Below are positions 28,644 through 37,088 of a stretch of 64,000 nucleotides of DNA, piece after piece (the first letter of the stretch is position 1; each line of letters begins with the position of its first letter). Source of the DNA: an uncultured Bacteroidia bacterium (lineage in GTDB: Bacteria > Bacteroidota > Bacteroidia > Bacteroidales > F082). The translations under genes and the position numbers were made by a program. The notes below the pieces were generated by a model that was not told the DNA's origin, did not search any database, and was given only the letters and a program-made list of their open reading frames with translations. The stretch is from the NCBI GenBank assembly GCA_902801625.1, contig CADCJI010000017.1, positions 19,292-83,291 of the forward strand, written 5' to 3'.

Positions 28644-28654
28644 TTATTGTCGAT

Positions 28655-28682
28655 TGGTAGAGACGGTGCATGCACCGTCTCT
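28655..28682. repeat. 28-bp perfect palindrome (GTAGAGACGGTGCA and complement)
   Basis: GTAGAGACGGTGCA is followed directly by its exact reverse complement. It lies between two convergent genes (reductase and ferritin), 11 bp after the terminator. A relative, GTAGGGACGCA-TTA-TGCGTTCCTAC, is at 50346-50374. Confidence 0.8.
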
Positions 28683-28692
28683 ACAACATTAA

Positions 28693-29205
28693 TTATTTCA
28701 ATGGGCTGGGCGTGTGATATTCACGGGCACCAAGCTCCTTGTCAAGCATGATCATGCCACCGATATGGTCGCCAATCATTGTGGCTTGACGTACGAGGTC
28801 ACGGGCATTTTCTTCCTCTTCCACTTGCTCGTCGATGAACCAGGCGAGGAAGTTGGCGGCAGCGCGGTCCTTGTCTTCGTCGGCGATGTCGCAGAGGTTG
28901 TTAATCATGGCGGTCACTTTCTTCTCGTGGGCGAGGGTGTCTTCAAAGGTGGCTAGGACGCTCTTCCAACTGGTCTGCACCTTGGCGATGGGGGCCAGGA
29001 CGACTTTCTCGTCTTGTGCGTGCAGGTAGTTGATCATAATGGCGGCGTGGGCTTGTTCCTCGAGGAACTGCACCTTGTACCAATGGGCGATGCCATGGAA
29101 ACCTTTGGCATAGATGTCTTGCGACATGCTCAGATAGAGATAGGCCGACCACATTTCAGCGTTGATCTGGTCGTTGATGGCCTTTGCTAATTTTTTGCTA
29201 ATCAT
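28693..29205 (-). CDS. ftnA: Ferritin (non-heme)
   Basis: A 170-residue four-helix ferritin. Ferroxidase residues are visible as E17 in INAEMWSAYLYL, the FLEEQAHA motif (Glu-Glu...His, about residues 48-54) and FIDEQVEEEENA near residue 127. It oxidises and stores iron in 24-subunit shells in the cytoplasm. Length and motifs are those of bacterial FtnA. It lies 97 bp downstream of a rubrerythrin gene on the same strand, an iron/oxidative-stress pairing common in anaerobes. The gap carries an inverted repeat of GAATGCGGAATG units. Confidence 0.95.
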   Translation of the reverse strand: MISKKLAKAINDQINAEMWSAYLYLSMSQDIYAKGFHGIAHWYKVQFLEEQAHAAIMINYLHAQDEKVVLAPIAKVQTSWKSVLATFEDTLAHEKKVTAMINNLCDIADEDKDRAAANFLAWFIDEQVEEEENARDLVRQATMIGDHIGGMIMLDKELGAREYHTPSPLK

Positions 29206-29221
29206 AGTGTTAATTTTTTAA

Positions 29222-29299
29222 TGCGGAATGAGGAATTAGGAATGCTGAATGTACCTACCGGAGGCCATTCCGCATTCTGCATTCCGCATTCCTAATTCA
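29222..29299. repeat. Inverted repeat of GAATGCGGAATG-type units between rubrerythrin and ferritin
   Basis: ATGCGGAATGAGGAATTAGG at 29221-29240 faces CATTCCGCATTCTGCATTCC... with CTAATTCAT at 29265-29300, so the two arms can pair into a long imperfect hairpin within the intergenic message. Confidence 0.6.
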
Positions 29300-29302
29300 T
29301 AT

Positions 29303-29848
29303 TTATTCAAAGTAGCGTTTGTACAGTCCTTCAAAGCCTTTGCCATGGCGGGCTTCGTCTTTTGCCATCTCGTGGACGGTGTCGTGGATGGCATCGAGGT
29401 TGCGCTCCTTGGCCACGCGGGCGATGCGCATCTTGTCTTCGCAGGCACCGCATTCTGCAATCATGCGCTTGTAGAGGTTGGTCTTGGTGTCCCACACCAC
29501 GTCACCCAGCAGTTCGGCGAACTTGGCGCAGTGCTCGGCCTCTTCGAAGGCATAGCGTTTGAAAGCCTCGGCAATTTCGGGATAGCCTTCGCGGTCGGCT
29601 TGACGGCTCATGGCCAGATACATGCCGACTTCTGTGGCCTCTCCCATGAAGTGTGCGTTGAGGTCCTTGATCATGTCGTCGCCCGTGCCTTTGGCGATAC
29701 CGACGACATGCTCGGTGACAAAGTTCAGGGCAGCGCTCTCGTCAACGACTTTCCATTCGACGATTTGCTTGCATTGAGGGCAGCGCTCAGGGGCTTCCTC
29801 ACCTTCGTGTACATACCCACAGATGGGGCAGATGAATTTTTTCTTCAT
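29303..29848 (-). CDS. Rubrerythrin (N-terminal rubredoxin domain)
   Basis: A 181-residue reverse-order rubrerythrin. An N-terminal rubredoxin-like domain with CPICGYVH and CPQCK (four iron cysteines within residues 7-27) is followed by a diiron four-helix domain with [32 protein letters not shown] and [12 protein letters not shown] carrying the Glu/His iron ligands. Such proteins reduce hydrogen peroxide with NADH via redox partners, protecting anaerobes. A TATCTTTG -7 element lies upstream (complement of 29893-29900). Ferritin follows on the same strand. Confidence 0.93.
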   Translation of the reverse strand: MKKKFICPICGYVHEGEEAPERCPQCKQIVEWKVVDESAALNFVTEHVVGIAKGTGDDMIKDLNAHFMGEATEVGMYLAMSRQADREGYPEIAEAFKRYAFEEAEHCAKFAELLGDVVWDTKTNLYKRMIAECGACEDKMRIARVAKERNLDAIHDTVHEMAKDEARHGKGFEGLYKRYFE

Positions 29849-30010
29849 ATTTGTTCTTATTTGTTGAGTTAGTTTTACAAAAATTGCAAATGCAAAGATA
29901 TATATTTTCTTTCATTGTGCTATCGATGACGAAAAATATTCTTTGTATGGACTTGCAAGCATTTTTTTCCTATTTTTGCATTTTGTTTTCAAGCTAAACA
30001 TCCCAACAAT

Positions 30011-30964
30011 ATGTTGAATAGAAGATTTTTGAGAGTCAAGGCGTTGCAGTCTATATACGCCTATCACCAGTCTGAGAGTTCCAACTTGTCGCAAGCTGAG
30101 CGTCAGCTGCTTGAAGGGGTTGACAACCTTTATAAACTCTTTGTGTATCAGCTTTCTTTCTGGGTCGAGATCAAGCAGTTTGCCGAGCGTCGCATCGAGG
30201 AGAACAAGCAAAAGCATTTCCCGACCGAGGAGGACCTGAATCCCAACATGAAGTTTGTCAACAATAGGATTCTCAAGGCTTTGGATGATAACAAACATTT
30301 GATCAAACTTGTGGAACAGTACAAAATCAACTGGGCCGACTCTCGTGAGGACTTCATTCGTAATATGTTCGTGAAACTGACGGAGACTCCCGAATATCAG
30401 GAGTATATGAATAACGGCAAGGACAGTTTCAGTGATGACAAGCATTTCCTGACCACTGTGATTGACACTTACATGCCTGAGGATGGCTTGCTTTATGATT
30501 TCTATTCCGATCGCGATCTCTCGTTCAACAGCGACTATCAGTTGGCCATCTATTTGCTTTGGAAGTTTATCAGCGAGATGCCTGCCAGTTTCGATGCTTC
30601 CAGCATGTTGCCTCCTGTTTACAAGACCGAAGCAGAGGACAAAGAGTTTGTAGTCAAACTGTTCGAGAAGACCATCCTTCATGCCGATGAGTACATGGAA
30701 ATGGTGAAGGCGAACATCTCCAATTGGGATTATGACCGTCTGGCATTGATGGACAAGATATTGATTTTCATGGCTTTGACGGAGTTTGTCGAGTTCCATT
30801 CCATCCCTGTTAAGGTCACTATTAACGAATACATCGAAATCTCCAAGTTCTACAGCACGCCAGAGAGCCGTCGTTTTGTCAACGGCATGCTCGACCGCCT
30901 CTCGACCGAACTGAAAGAGCAGGGCAGGTTGGTGAAGACGGGCTTGGGACTGGTAGACAAATAA
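30011..30964 (+). CDS. nusB: Transcription antitermination factor NusB (long Bacteroidota form)
   Basis: A 317-residue protein. The start RRFLRVKALQSIYAYHQSES and the C-terminal half (YDRLALMDKILIFMALTEFVEF.., KVTINEYIEISKFYSTPESRRFVNGMLD, in part) match NusB, with an inserted or extended helical N-terminal region of about 150 residues usual in this phylum; classical NusB is about 140 residues. NusB with NusE binds boxA in rRNA leader RNA and supports antitermination. A TATTTTTG -7 element lies at 29971-29978, 33 bp before the ATG. Confidence 0.9.
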   Translation: MLNRRFLRVKALQSIYAYHQSESSNLSQAERQLLEGVDNLYKLFVYQLSFWVEIKQFAERRIEENKQKHFPTEEDLNPNMKFVNNRILKALDDNKHLIKLVEQYKINWADSREDFIRNMFVKLTETPEYQEYMNNGKDSFSDDKHFLTTVIDTYMPEDGLLYDFYSDRDLSFNSDYQLAIYLLWKFISEMPASFDASSMLPPVYKTEAEDKEFVVKLFEKTILHADEYMEMVKANISNWDYDRLALMDKILIFMALTEFVEFHSIPVKVTINEYIEISKFYSTPESRRFVNGMLDRLSTELKEQGRLVKTGLGLVDK

Positions 30965-31021
30965 TTGCTCATCAGCGCAATAATAATGAAATAGGTGCCG
31001 TTATCCTCAAAATATGGAACT

Positions 31022-32071
31022 ATGAAACGAACAATCTACATTATATGCTCTTTGGCACTGTCAATCATCACTTTGCAAGCTCAAGCGCAAGTGAGCAATG
31101 GTTTGTATCGTGCTTTGACCGACGCCAATTCGGCCCGTGTGGTGGCTTTGGGTGGACTGCCTTTGCCCGTGCATGACGGCGACTTGCAGACGGCCGTGTT
31201 CAATCCTTCGGCCATCTCGCCTGAGATGAACAACCAGTTGACCTTGTCGTATGTCGGTGATTTCAACTTAGGTACCAATTTCGCCACGGCGCAATACAGC
31301 CACACCTTCGAGAAACTAGGCAGCTTTGCGACATCGGTGCAATATTACAACTACGGCACGATGCAATATGCCTCCGAGAGTGGCCAAACCGATGGCAGCA
31401 CCTTTAATGTCTCCGACTATGCCGTTACCCTCGGCTGGGGCCGTGAGCTGACCGACAAATGGAGCATCGGTGCCAACTTGAAATATGCCGGACTGCAATA
31501 TGAAAGCGGTCGCGCGGGAGCCTTGGGCGTTGACGTGGCGGCCACCTATTGGTCGTATTCCAACTGGGCCTTTACCCTCGCCGCACGCAATATCGGACGA
31601 CAGCTGTACTGCCAGGAGATGTATCTTGACAACAAATGGCTGCCGTTCTCGCTCGATTTCATGGCCTCCAAGAAACTCGACCACCTGCCGCTGACCATCA
31701 TCTTGGGCTACAAGGACATCCAGCATTGGAATAAACTCTTTGACGACCCGTTGCATCTGTATGACACGTATGACCCTATCACAGGAGAATATGCCACCCC
31801 CTCCAAGGCTTCGCGCTTTTTCACCAACTTGGGCTGCCATCTGTTGATTGGAGGCGAGATGGCCATCGGTAAGAACCTGTTCCTGAGGGCTTCCTACAAC
31901 TATGAGACGCATCGCGAGATGGGTGTGCCCGAGGCACGTAGTTTGGTGGGCTTCTCGGCTGGCTTCGGCATAAGAATCAAGGCCTTCCAAATCGACTATG
32001 CACGCTCAAGGAACAACATCGTTGGCTCGCCCAACTTCCTGACACTCCGTGTAGATTTAAGTAAATTCTAA
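31022..32071 (+). CDS. porQ: Type IX secretion system protein PorQ
   Basis: A 349-residue outer-membrane barrel protein from ATG 31022 (MKRTIYIICSLALSIITLQA signal peptide). The PorQ/PorV-like pattern is clear: LTDANSARVVALGG after the signal, an AVFNPSAI motif, alternating amphipathic strands throughout, and a terminal strand ending LRVDLSKF. PorQ is a type IX secretion protein that works at the outer membrane in export and attachment of proteins with C-terminal sorting domains. The presence of T9SS supports the Bacteroidota origin. It lies between nusB and recF on the same strand with modest gaps. Confidence 0.85.
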   Translation: MKRTIYIICSLALSIITLQAQAQVSNGLYRALTDANSARVVALGGLPLPVHDGDLQTAVFNPSAISPEMNNQLTLSYVGDFNLGTNFATAQYSHTFEKLGSFATSVQYYNYGTMQYASESGQTDGSTFNVSDYAVTLGWGRELTDKWSIGANLKYAGLQYESGRAGALGVDVAATYWSYSNWAFTLAARNIGRQLYCQEMYLDNKWLPFSLDFMASKKLDHLPLTIILGYKDIQHWNKLFDDPLHLYDTYDPITGEYATPSKASRFFTNLGCHLLIGGEMAIGKNLFLRASYNYETHREMGVPEARSLVGFSAGFGIRIKAFQIDYARSRNNIVGSPNFLTLRVDLSKF

Positions 32072-32079
32072 TGCGGCGT

Positions 32080-32120
32080 TTCGACAGGCTCAACGACCGC
32101 GGGTTCCTGAGCTTGTCGAA
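32080..32120. repeat. TTCGACAGGCTCA / TGAGCTTGTCGAA inverted repeat
   Basis: Arms at 32080-32092 and 32108-32120 (12 of 13 pairs) enclose 15 bp. Located between porQ and recF. One arm recurs before recA at 5112. Confidence 0.75.
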
Positions 32121-32138
32121 GGGCCAGAATCAATTGTC

Positions 32139-33266
32139 ATGTATCTCCACGAACTCAAACTGACCAACTTCAAGAACTGCGAGTCGGCGGATTTGCAGCT
32201 GTCGGAGAATGTCAATTGTTTCGTGGGCCTGAACGGGGCAGGGAAGACCAACATCCTCGATTCCATTTATTACCTTTCGTTTTGCAAGAGTTTCTTCAGT
32301 GCCTCCGACAAGCAGAACATCCGGCATGAGCAGGATTTCTTCGCCATCCATGGCGTGTATTCGCACGATGGGAAAGATGACGAGTTGGTGTCGTGTGTGC
32401 AGAAACGCGACCAGAAGAAGTCGTTCCGTTTCAACAAGAAGGAATACGACCGACTCAGTGACCACATCGGCAAGTTCCCTTTGGTGATGATTTCGCCCTA
32501 TGACCGCGACCTTATTAATGAAGGTAGCGACCTGCGCCGAAAGTTCATCGATGGCGTCATCTCACAGTTCGACCCCTTGTATCTCAACGCCTTGCTGAAA
32601 TACAATCGAGCCTTGCTGCAACGCAATATGCAGTTGAAGCAATTTGCCGAAAGTCGCCATTTCGACCGAGAGTTGCTCCGTCTTTGGGAGGACCAATTGT
32701 CTCAATTTGCTGATGACATTCATGGCAAGCGCAAGCAGTTTTTGGAGGAATTCCTGCCGATTTTTCAGCATTATTATGAAATCGTCTCGGGCGGTACGGA
32801 GAAGGTGAATGTCTTGTACCAGTCGCGACTGGATGAGAAACCCTTGTATGAACTGTTGGAAGAGAGTTTGCAGCAGGACCGCTATTCAGGCTACACCAAT
32901 GTGGGCATCCACAAGGACGACTTGGAGTTTACTCTTGACGGTCATCCGTTGAAGCGTTTTGGCTCACAGGGACAGCAGAAGTCGTTTGTGGTTTCCATTC
33001 GTTTGGCGCAGTTTGAGTTCAACTATCAAAAGATTGGCTATAAACCCATACTTTTGTTGGATGACATCTTCGATAAGCTCGATGACCAGCGCGTGATGAA
33101 ACTTGTCCGCCTCGTTGGCGATGAGCATTTCGGTCAGGTGTTTATCACTGACACACAGCAGGGTAGGGTGGAGAAGTTGTTTGAAAACACCAATATCGAC
33201 CACAAGATTTTCGAGGTGGTCAAAGGCCAAGTCAAGGAGATAGGAGGTGACGATGGTGTACTTTGA
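32139..33266 (+). CDS. recF: DNA replication/repair protein RecF
   Basis: A 375-residue SMC-like ATPase of normal RecF length. Walker A GLNGAGKTN lies near residue 30, with the RecF lead MYLHELKLTNFKNC, the signature FGSQGQQKSFVVSIRLAQ (in part) and Walker B PILLLDDIFDKLD with the D-loop. RecF loads RecA at gaps with RecOR. The usual dnaN/gyrB partners are not beside it; instead a DciA-like gene overlaps its end by 14 bp, a coupling common in Bacteroidota. Confidence 0.96.
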   Translation: MYLHELKLTNFKNCESADLQLSENVNCFVGLNGAGKTNILDSIYYLSFCKSFFSASDKQNIRHEQDFFAIHGVYSHDGKDDELVSCVQKRDQKKSFRFNKKEYDRLSDHIGKFPLVMISPYDRDLINEGSDLRRKFIDGVISQFDPLYLNALLKYNRALLQRNMQLKQFAESRHFDRELLRLWEDQLSQFADDIHGKRKQFLEEFLPIFQHYYEIVSGGTEKVNVLYQSRLDEKPLYELLEESLQQDRYSGYTNVGIHKDDLEFTLDGHPLKRFGSQGQQKSFVVSIRLAQFEFNYQKIGYKPILLLDDIFDKLDDQRVMKLVRLVGDEHFGQVFITDTQQGRVEKLFENTNIDHKIFEVVKGQVKEIGGDDGVL

Positions 33267-33543
33267 TGTGAAGCCACTTGGCGCCCTCATTAAGGAATTC
33301 TACGAACAACATCGTGGTGCAGCGTATTTGGATGAAGTCAAGGTCATCGAATCCTGGCCCAAGGTGGTTGGGCCTTTCATTGCCTCGCATACCATCGACC
33401 TTTCCATCAAAAACCATGTGCTGTTTGTTCGTGTCGATAGCGATGCCTTGCGTAGCGAACTAAGTTATTCCAAGTCGTTGTTGATGAAAAACTTGAACGA
33501 GATGGTAGGGAAGGAGATGGTTAAGGAGATTGTGCTGAATTGA
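33253..33543 (+). CDS. DUF721 / DciA-like protein
   Basis: A 96-residue protein of the DUF721 (DciA) family, with LIKEFYEQH, an AYLDEVKVIESWPKVVGP core (W-P-x-VVG) and a C-terminal strand-rich KH-like part LFVRVDSDALRSELSY (in part). DciA proteins help load the replicative helicase in bacteria without DnaC. The start is ATG 33253, preceded at 6 bp by a clear GGAGG Shine-Dalgarno, which is unusual in this window, and it overlaps the recF end by 14 bp, so translation is coupled. Confidence 0.87.
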   Translation: MVYFDVKPLGALIKEFYEQHRGAAYLDEVKVIESWPKVVGPFIASHTIDLSIKNHVLFVRVDSDALRSELSYSKSLLMKNLNEMVGKEMVKEIVLN

Positions 33544-33562
33544 TTTTCTGGCAGGTTGTCGC

Positions 33563-34420
33563 TTACTTGAAAATCAAGGCAAAAATCGTGACATTTGAAT
33601 CACTTTGCTCAAGGAGCAATGTCCCGTTGTGTTTCACCATGATTTGTTTCGACAAACTCAAGCCGATGCCCGTTCCATTCGGTTTGGTGGTGTAGAACGG
33701 AATGAAGATTTCCTCGGTCTGGCGTAACGGTATGGCTTTTCCGTTGTTGGCCACACGGATGACTGTTTGGTCCTCCGAGTTCAGGTCGGCGGTGATGCGG
33801 ATGGAGGTGGCACCTGCCTGTACAGCGTTCTTAATCAAGTTGTTGAACACCATCATGATTTGACCTTCGTCTGCATAGATGAGCAGGTCGGGCGTATTGG
33901 CTTGATAGGTTAAAGTGGCACCTTGTTCGGCAATTTTGGCCTTGTTGAGGAGCAACACACGGTCCATCAGTTCGTCCACCATCACCGCCTTGCGGACGGG
34001 CGGCTGGGCCTGTGTCATGCTGCGGTACGACTCCACAAAGCGGATCAAGTCCTTCGACGAGGCCGAAATGGTCTCCAAGCCCGCCTTCACGTCAACGCCT
34101 TCCTCGGTGAGCAAAGCATCGCTCAAAGAAGCGATGGGCGCGACGGTGTTCATGATTTCGTGTGTCATCACGCGAAACAACTTGTTTTGCGAAGACTCCT
34201 CGTTGGCTGCGTCGCGCCGCTCGAAGATGCCCTTAATGCGGTTGAGGGCACGATTAAGTGCCGACTTCTCCTTGAAGTGGAAGTTCAACTCGCCGTCTTC
34301 CAAGGCGTCCATCATGAAGCCCACCTTTCGGGCATCGTTCCTACGCACGATAAGTATCGTCACCACAATCGCTGCGACGACGGCCACCACTACAACCAAT
34401 ATCCCAATCCAGACACTCAT
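33563..34420 (-). CDS. Sensor histidine kinase of the sigma-54 two-component pair
   Basis: A 285-residue kinase. One N-terminal membrane segment (about 4-25) is followed by a short linker, the H-box RVMTHEIMNTVAPI with the phospho-accepting H87, and a HATPase_c domain with NLIKNAVQAGA (N box), a G1 region VANNGKAIP and FIPFYTTKPNGTGIGLSLS (F/G2 boxes, in part). There is almost no periplasmic domain, so the stimulus is probably sensed in the membrane or by a partner. It overlaps the response regulator by 4 bp and is the natural partner of that sigma-54 activator. Confidence 0.93.
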   Translation of the reverse strand: MSVWIGILVVVVAVVAAIVVTILIVRRNDARKVGFMMDALEDGELNFHFKEKSALNRALNRIKGIFERRDAANEESSQNKLFRVMTHEIMNTVAPIASLSDALLTEEGVDVKAGLETISASSKDLIRFVESYRSMTQAQPPVRKAVMVDELMDRVLLLNKAKIAEQGATLTYQANTPDLLIYADEGQIMMVFNNLIKNAVQAGATSIRITADLNSEDQTVIRVANNGKAIPLRQTEEIFIPFYTTKPNGTGIGLSLSKQIMVKHNGTLLLEQSDSNVTIFALIFK

Positions 34421-35772
34421 ATTCCGTATTCCTTTAGGCGGCGGTATAAGGTCGGACGGCTGATTTTCAATGCCTTGGCCACTAGGGTCAGGTTACCATT
34501 GTAGGTCTTCATCGCGTTGCGGATGACCTGTTCTTCAGCGCTTTCGAGGGTTTGGTTTTGCGGTTTTGGAGCTGTTTCATCCATCAGTTCAGAGGCTCGG
34601 AGTTGGAGGTCGACGGCGCGGATGAGTTCCGCTTCGGAATAGATAACCGCCTTCTCGATGCAGCCTTGCAGCTCTCGGATGTTGCCGCTCCAGCGGCAGC
34701 GTTTCAAGAGATTCATTGCCTCGTCGGAAAGGCCTTGTGCCTTACGGTGGTATTTCTCGGCATATTGCTTGACAAACATCTCTGCCAAGGTGACGATTTC
34801 GTCGGGACGCTCGCGCAAAGGCGGCAGGTGCAGCGTGACCGTGTTGATGCGGTAGAACAAGTCTTCGCGGAAGCGCCCTTCCTTGACCATCCTAGCCAAG
34901 TCCATGTTGGTGGCACAAATCAGGCGGATGTTGATGGGGATGGATTTCGTGTCGCCCACCTTGGTGATGCTGCGGTTTTGGATGACTCGCAACAGTTTGG
35001 CTTGCTGTGCCAGCGGCACATTGCCGATCTCGTCAAGAAACAGTGTGGTGCCGTTGGCCTGCTCAAACTTGCCGATATGGTCGGCATGGGCGTCGGTGAA
35101 GGCACCTTTCACGTGGCCGAACATCTCGCTCTCAAACAAGGTATCCGTGATGGCACCAATATCCACGCCCACCATCGGCTTGGTGGCGCGATTGGAAAGT
35201 CGGTGTATCTCATTGGCCAGCACATCCTTACCCGTGCCGTTCTCGCCCGTGATGAGCACGGTGGCATCGGTGGGAGCCACTTTCTCCACCATCGCGCGCA
35301 ATTGCCGCATTGCTTCGCTCTCACCCCAACGCATTGTCGGCGTGGCATTCGTGTAGGGTGGACGCATGCGATGTGTTCCTACACGATGTTTCTTGCAAGC
35401 CTCTTCGAGTGTGGCGAGTAGTTTGGCATTGTCCCAAGGTTTCACCACGAAGTCGAAGGCACCCCGTTTCATGCCTTCCACGGCGAGGGCGATGTCGGCG
35501 TAGGCCGTGAACAGCACCACCTCCACCTCGGGGAAGTCGCGCTTCAGTTCGGAGAGCCAAAAGAGGCCTTCGTTGCCCGTGTTGATGTCGGTCTCGAAGT
35601 TCATATCGAGCAGCACCACGTCAGGCTTGAAGGTTCGCATGGTCTCCATCAGCACCTTGGGAGAGGCGATGAGTTCCACCTCGGCGAAGCGCATGGGCAG
35701 CAATATCTTCAGTGCCGACCGGATGCCGGCGTTGTCGTCGACGACTAGGATTTTGGATTTGAGTTTGGACAT
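34417..35772 (-). CDS. Sigma-54-dependent response regulator (NtrC family)
   Basis: A 451-residue regulator in three domains: receiver (1-125, phospho-acceptor D56 in VVLLDMNF, K111 in VVKPWDN), AAA+ sigma-54 interaction domain (about 145-375, Walker A GENGTGKD at 176-183, GAFTDA sigma-contact loop at 223-228, LFLDEIGN Walker B) and a Fis-type helix-turn-helix at the C-terminus (NLTLVAKALKISRPTLYRRL). When phosphorylated it should hexamerise at upstream palindromes and open sigma-54 promoters. Four such promoters, each with a twin palindrome, occur between 41.9 and 58 kb, and this is the only regulator of that type seen in the window. Confidence 0.95.
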   Translation of the reverse strand: MSKLKSKILVVDDNAGIRSALKILLPMRFAEVELIASPKVLMETMRTFKPDVVLLDMNFETDINTGNEGLFWLSELKRDFPEVEVVLFTAYADIALAVEGMKRGAFDFVVKPWDNAKLLATLEEACKKHRVGTHRMRPPYTNATPTMRWGESEAMRQLRAMVEKVAPTDATVLITGENGTGKDVLANEIHRLSNRATKPMVGVDIGAITDTLFESEMFGHVKGAFTDAHADHIGKFEQANGTTLFLDEIGNVPLAQQAKLLRVIQNRSITKVGDTKSIPINIRLICATNMDLARMVKEGRFREDLFYRINTVTLHLPPLRERPDEIVTLAEMFVKQYAEKYHRKAQGLSDEAMNLLKRCRWSGNIRELQGCIEKAVIYSEAELIRAVDLQLRASELMDETAPKPQNQTLESAEEQVIRNAMKTYNGNLTLVAKALKISRPTLYRRLKEYGI

Positions 35773-35784
35773 AGCTATTATACT

Positions 35785-36990
35785 TTATAATGAAACAAGC
35801 CAGTCGGCCAAATTGATGATTCGGATACCCTCGTATTGGAATTCCTTCTGACGGGTTCTTGCCAGGAGTATTTTTGGATAGGCATCTTTGATTTTTAAAA
35901 GCGCCGAGACTTCGCGTTTAAACGTTTCTTCATTTGTTATATCGTCCGCCACCTGAAAATAGATTTTCTCGTTTTGTTTCATGGCAACAAAATCTATCTC
36001 ACCGTTGTACAAAGTCCCAACATAAACCTCATAACCACGTCGTAAAAGTTCCACAGCCACTATATTCTCAATGACTCGACCAATGTTGAGGTTCTTGGTT
36101 CCGAGTCTTGCATATTTAAATGAATGATCCGAAAGATAGTACTTGTCATCGGTTGTGAGATACCTTTTCCCACTGATGTCGTAACGGCGGATACGATAAA
36201 AGGCAAAAGCATTGCAGAGATAATCAATGTATTTCCCGACAGTCTTGTCGTTCGTCTTGATTTTATTTGAAGTCAAAGTGTCGGATATTTTCCTAACCGA
36301 TGTGATGTTGCCGATATTATCCATCAGAAAATCAACGAGTTTATTGAGCAAGTTCACATTCCTAATTTTATATCTTCTGATAATGTCACGGACAATAAGG
36401 GCATTGAATACCTCATCGTTGATATAAGAGTATTTCTCCTTGGTGGTCGTGTAAAGATAAGAGCCAGGCATGCCTCCTTCCTCAAGATATGAATCAAATG
36501 CAGAGTTGTAATCTGTAGATTGATAATACCTTACATATTCATTAAATGAAAATGGAAAGAGTTTCAACTCGAAAGTTCTTCCGGTAAACAAAGTCGCCAA
36601 ATCGCTGCTTAACAGAAAAGCGTTGGAGCCAGTAACAAAGATATTGTATTTTTCGGAAGCATGCAGGCTGTTGACCGCTTTCTCAAAACTCTCACACATC
36701 TGGATTTCGTCAATCATAACATAATTGTCTTTCCCTTCCTGATAGGACTCTTCAATGAAATCATGAAGATTATGGTATTCCAGCAATGGTTCGAACTTCA
36801 GCAGGTTGAAATCAACATGAATGATATTGACGTTGTTTTCTACCGATTCTATCTTTTTGGCAAACATCTCAAGCAGTTTCGATTTTCCACTTCTTCGAAC
36901 TCCTGTAATAACCTTTATGTCTGGAGTGTTTTTCGTATCCTCCAACTGTTCAAGGTAATTATCTCTTTCTATTAACTTTATGTTAACCAT
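35785..36990 (-). CDS. DUF4143-type AAA+ ATPase (1)
   Basis: A 401-residue protein from ATG 36990 (MVNIKLIERDNYLEQL). An N-terminal AAA+ domain has the P-loop GVRRSGKSKLL, Walker B YVMIDEIQM and sensor-1 FVTGSNAFLLSSDLA. A C-terminal DUF4143 domain follows, with GEIDFVAMKQNEKIYFQVAD, a nuclease-like fold in which the usual E.K residues are replaced by Q-type residues. These proteins are widespread and very numerous in Bacteroidota, with no settled function. It lies between a permease gene and the response regulator gene, 12 bp from the latter. The promoter region has TATTTTTG inside an inverted repeat TTCGCAAAA...TTTTGCGAA (37009-37041). Confidence 0.88.
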   Translation of the reverse strand: MVNIKLIERDNYLEQLEDTKNTPDIKVITGVRRSGKSKLLEMFAKKIESVENNVNIIHVDFNLLKFEPLLEYHNLHDFIEESYQEGKDNYVMIDEIQMCESFEKAVNSLHASEKYNIFVTGSNAFLLSSDLATLFTGRTFELKLFPFSFNEYVRYYQSTDYNSAFDSYLEEGGMPGSYLYTTTKEKYSYINDEVFNALIVRDIIRRYKIRNVNLLNKLVDFLMDNIGNITSVRKISDTLTSNKIKTNDKTVGKYIDYLCNAFAFYRIRRYDISGKRYLTTDDKYYLSDHSFKYARLGTKNLNIGRVIENIVAVELLRRGYEVYVGTLYNGEIDFVAMKQNEKIYFQVADDITNEETFKREVSALLKIKDAYPKILLARTRQKEFQYEGIRIINLADWLVSL

Positions 36991-37008
36991 AACTTTACAC
37001 ATTTCTAT

Positions 37009-37041
37009 TTCGCAAAAATACAACTTTTTTGATTTTGCGAA
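37009..37041 (-). promoter_or_regulatory. Operator-like inverted repeat over the ATPase (1) promoter
   Basis: TTCGCAAAA at 37009-37017 and TTTTGCGAA at 37033-37041 are exact inverted repeats. The -7 element TATTTTTG (complement of 37013-37020) lies across one arm, the arrangement of an autoregulatory operator. Confidence 0.5.
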
Positions 37042-37088
37042 GTAAAAAAATGTATTTTTCTATTACCGAAAAAACATAATTTGCAGTT

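Noticed and set aside
36661-36975. Membrane-like + strand frame opposite DUF4143 ATPase (1)
   Set aside because: Antisense of the P-loop domain; hydrophobic look comes from complementing Lys/Glu codons.
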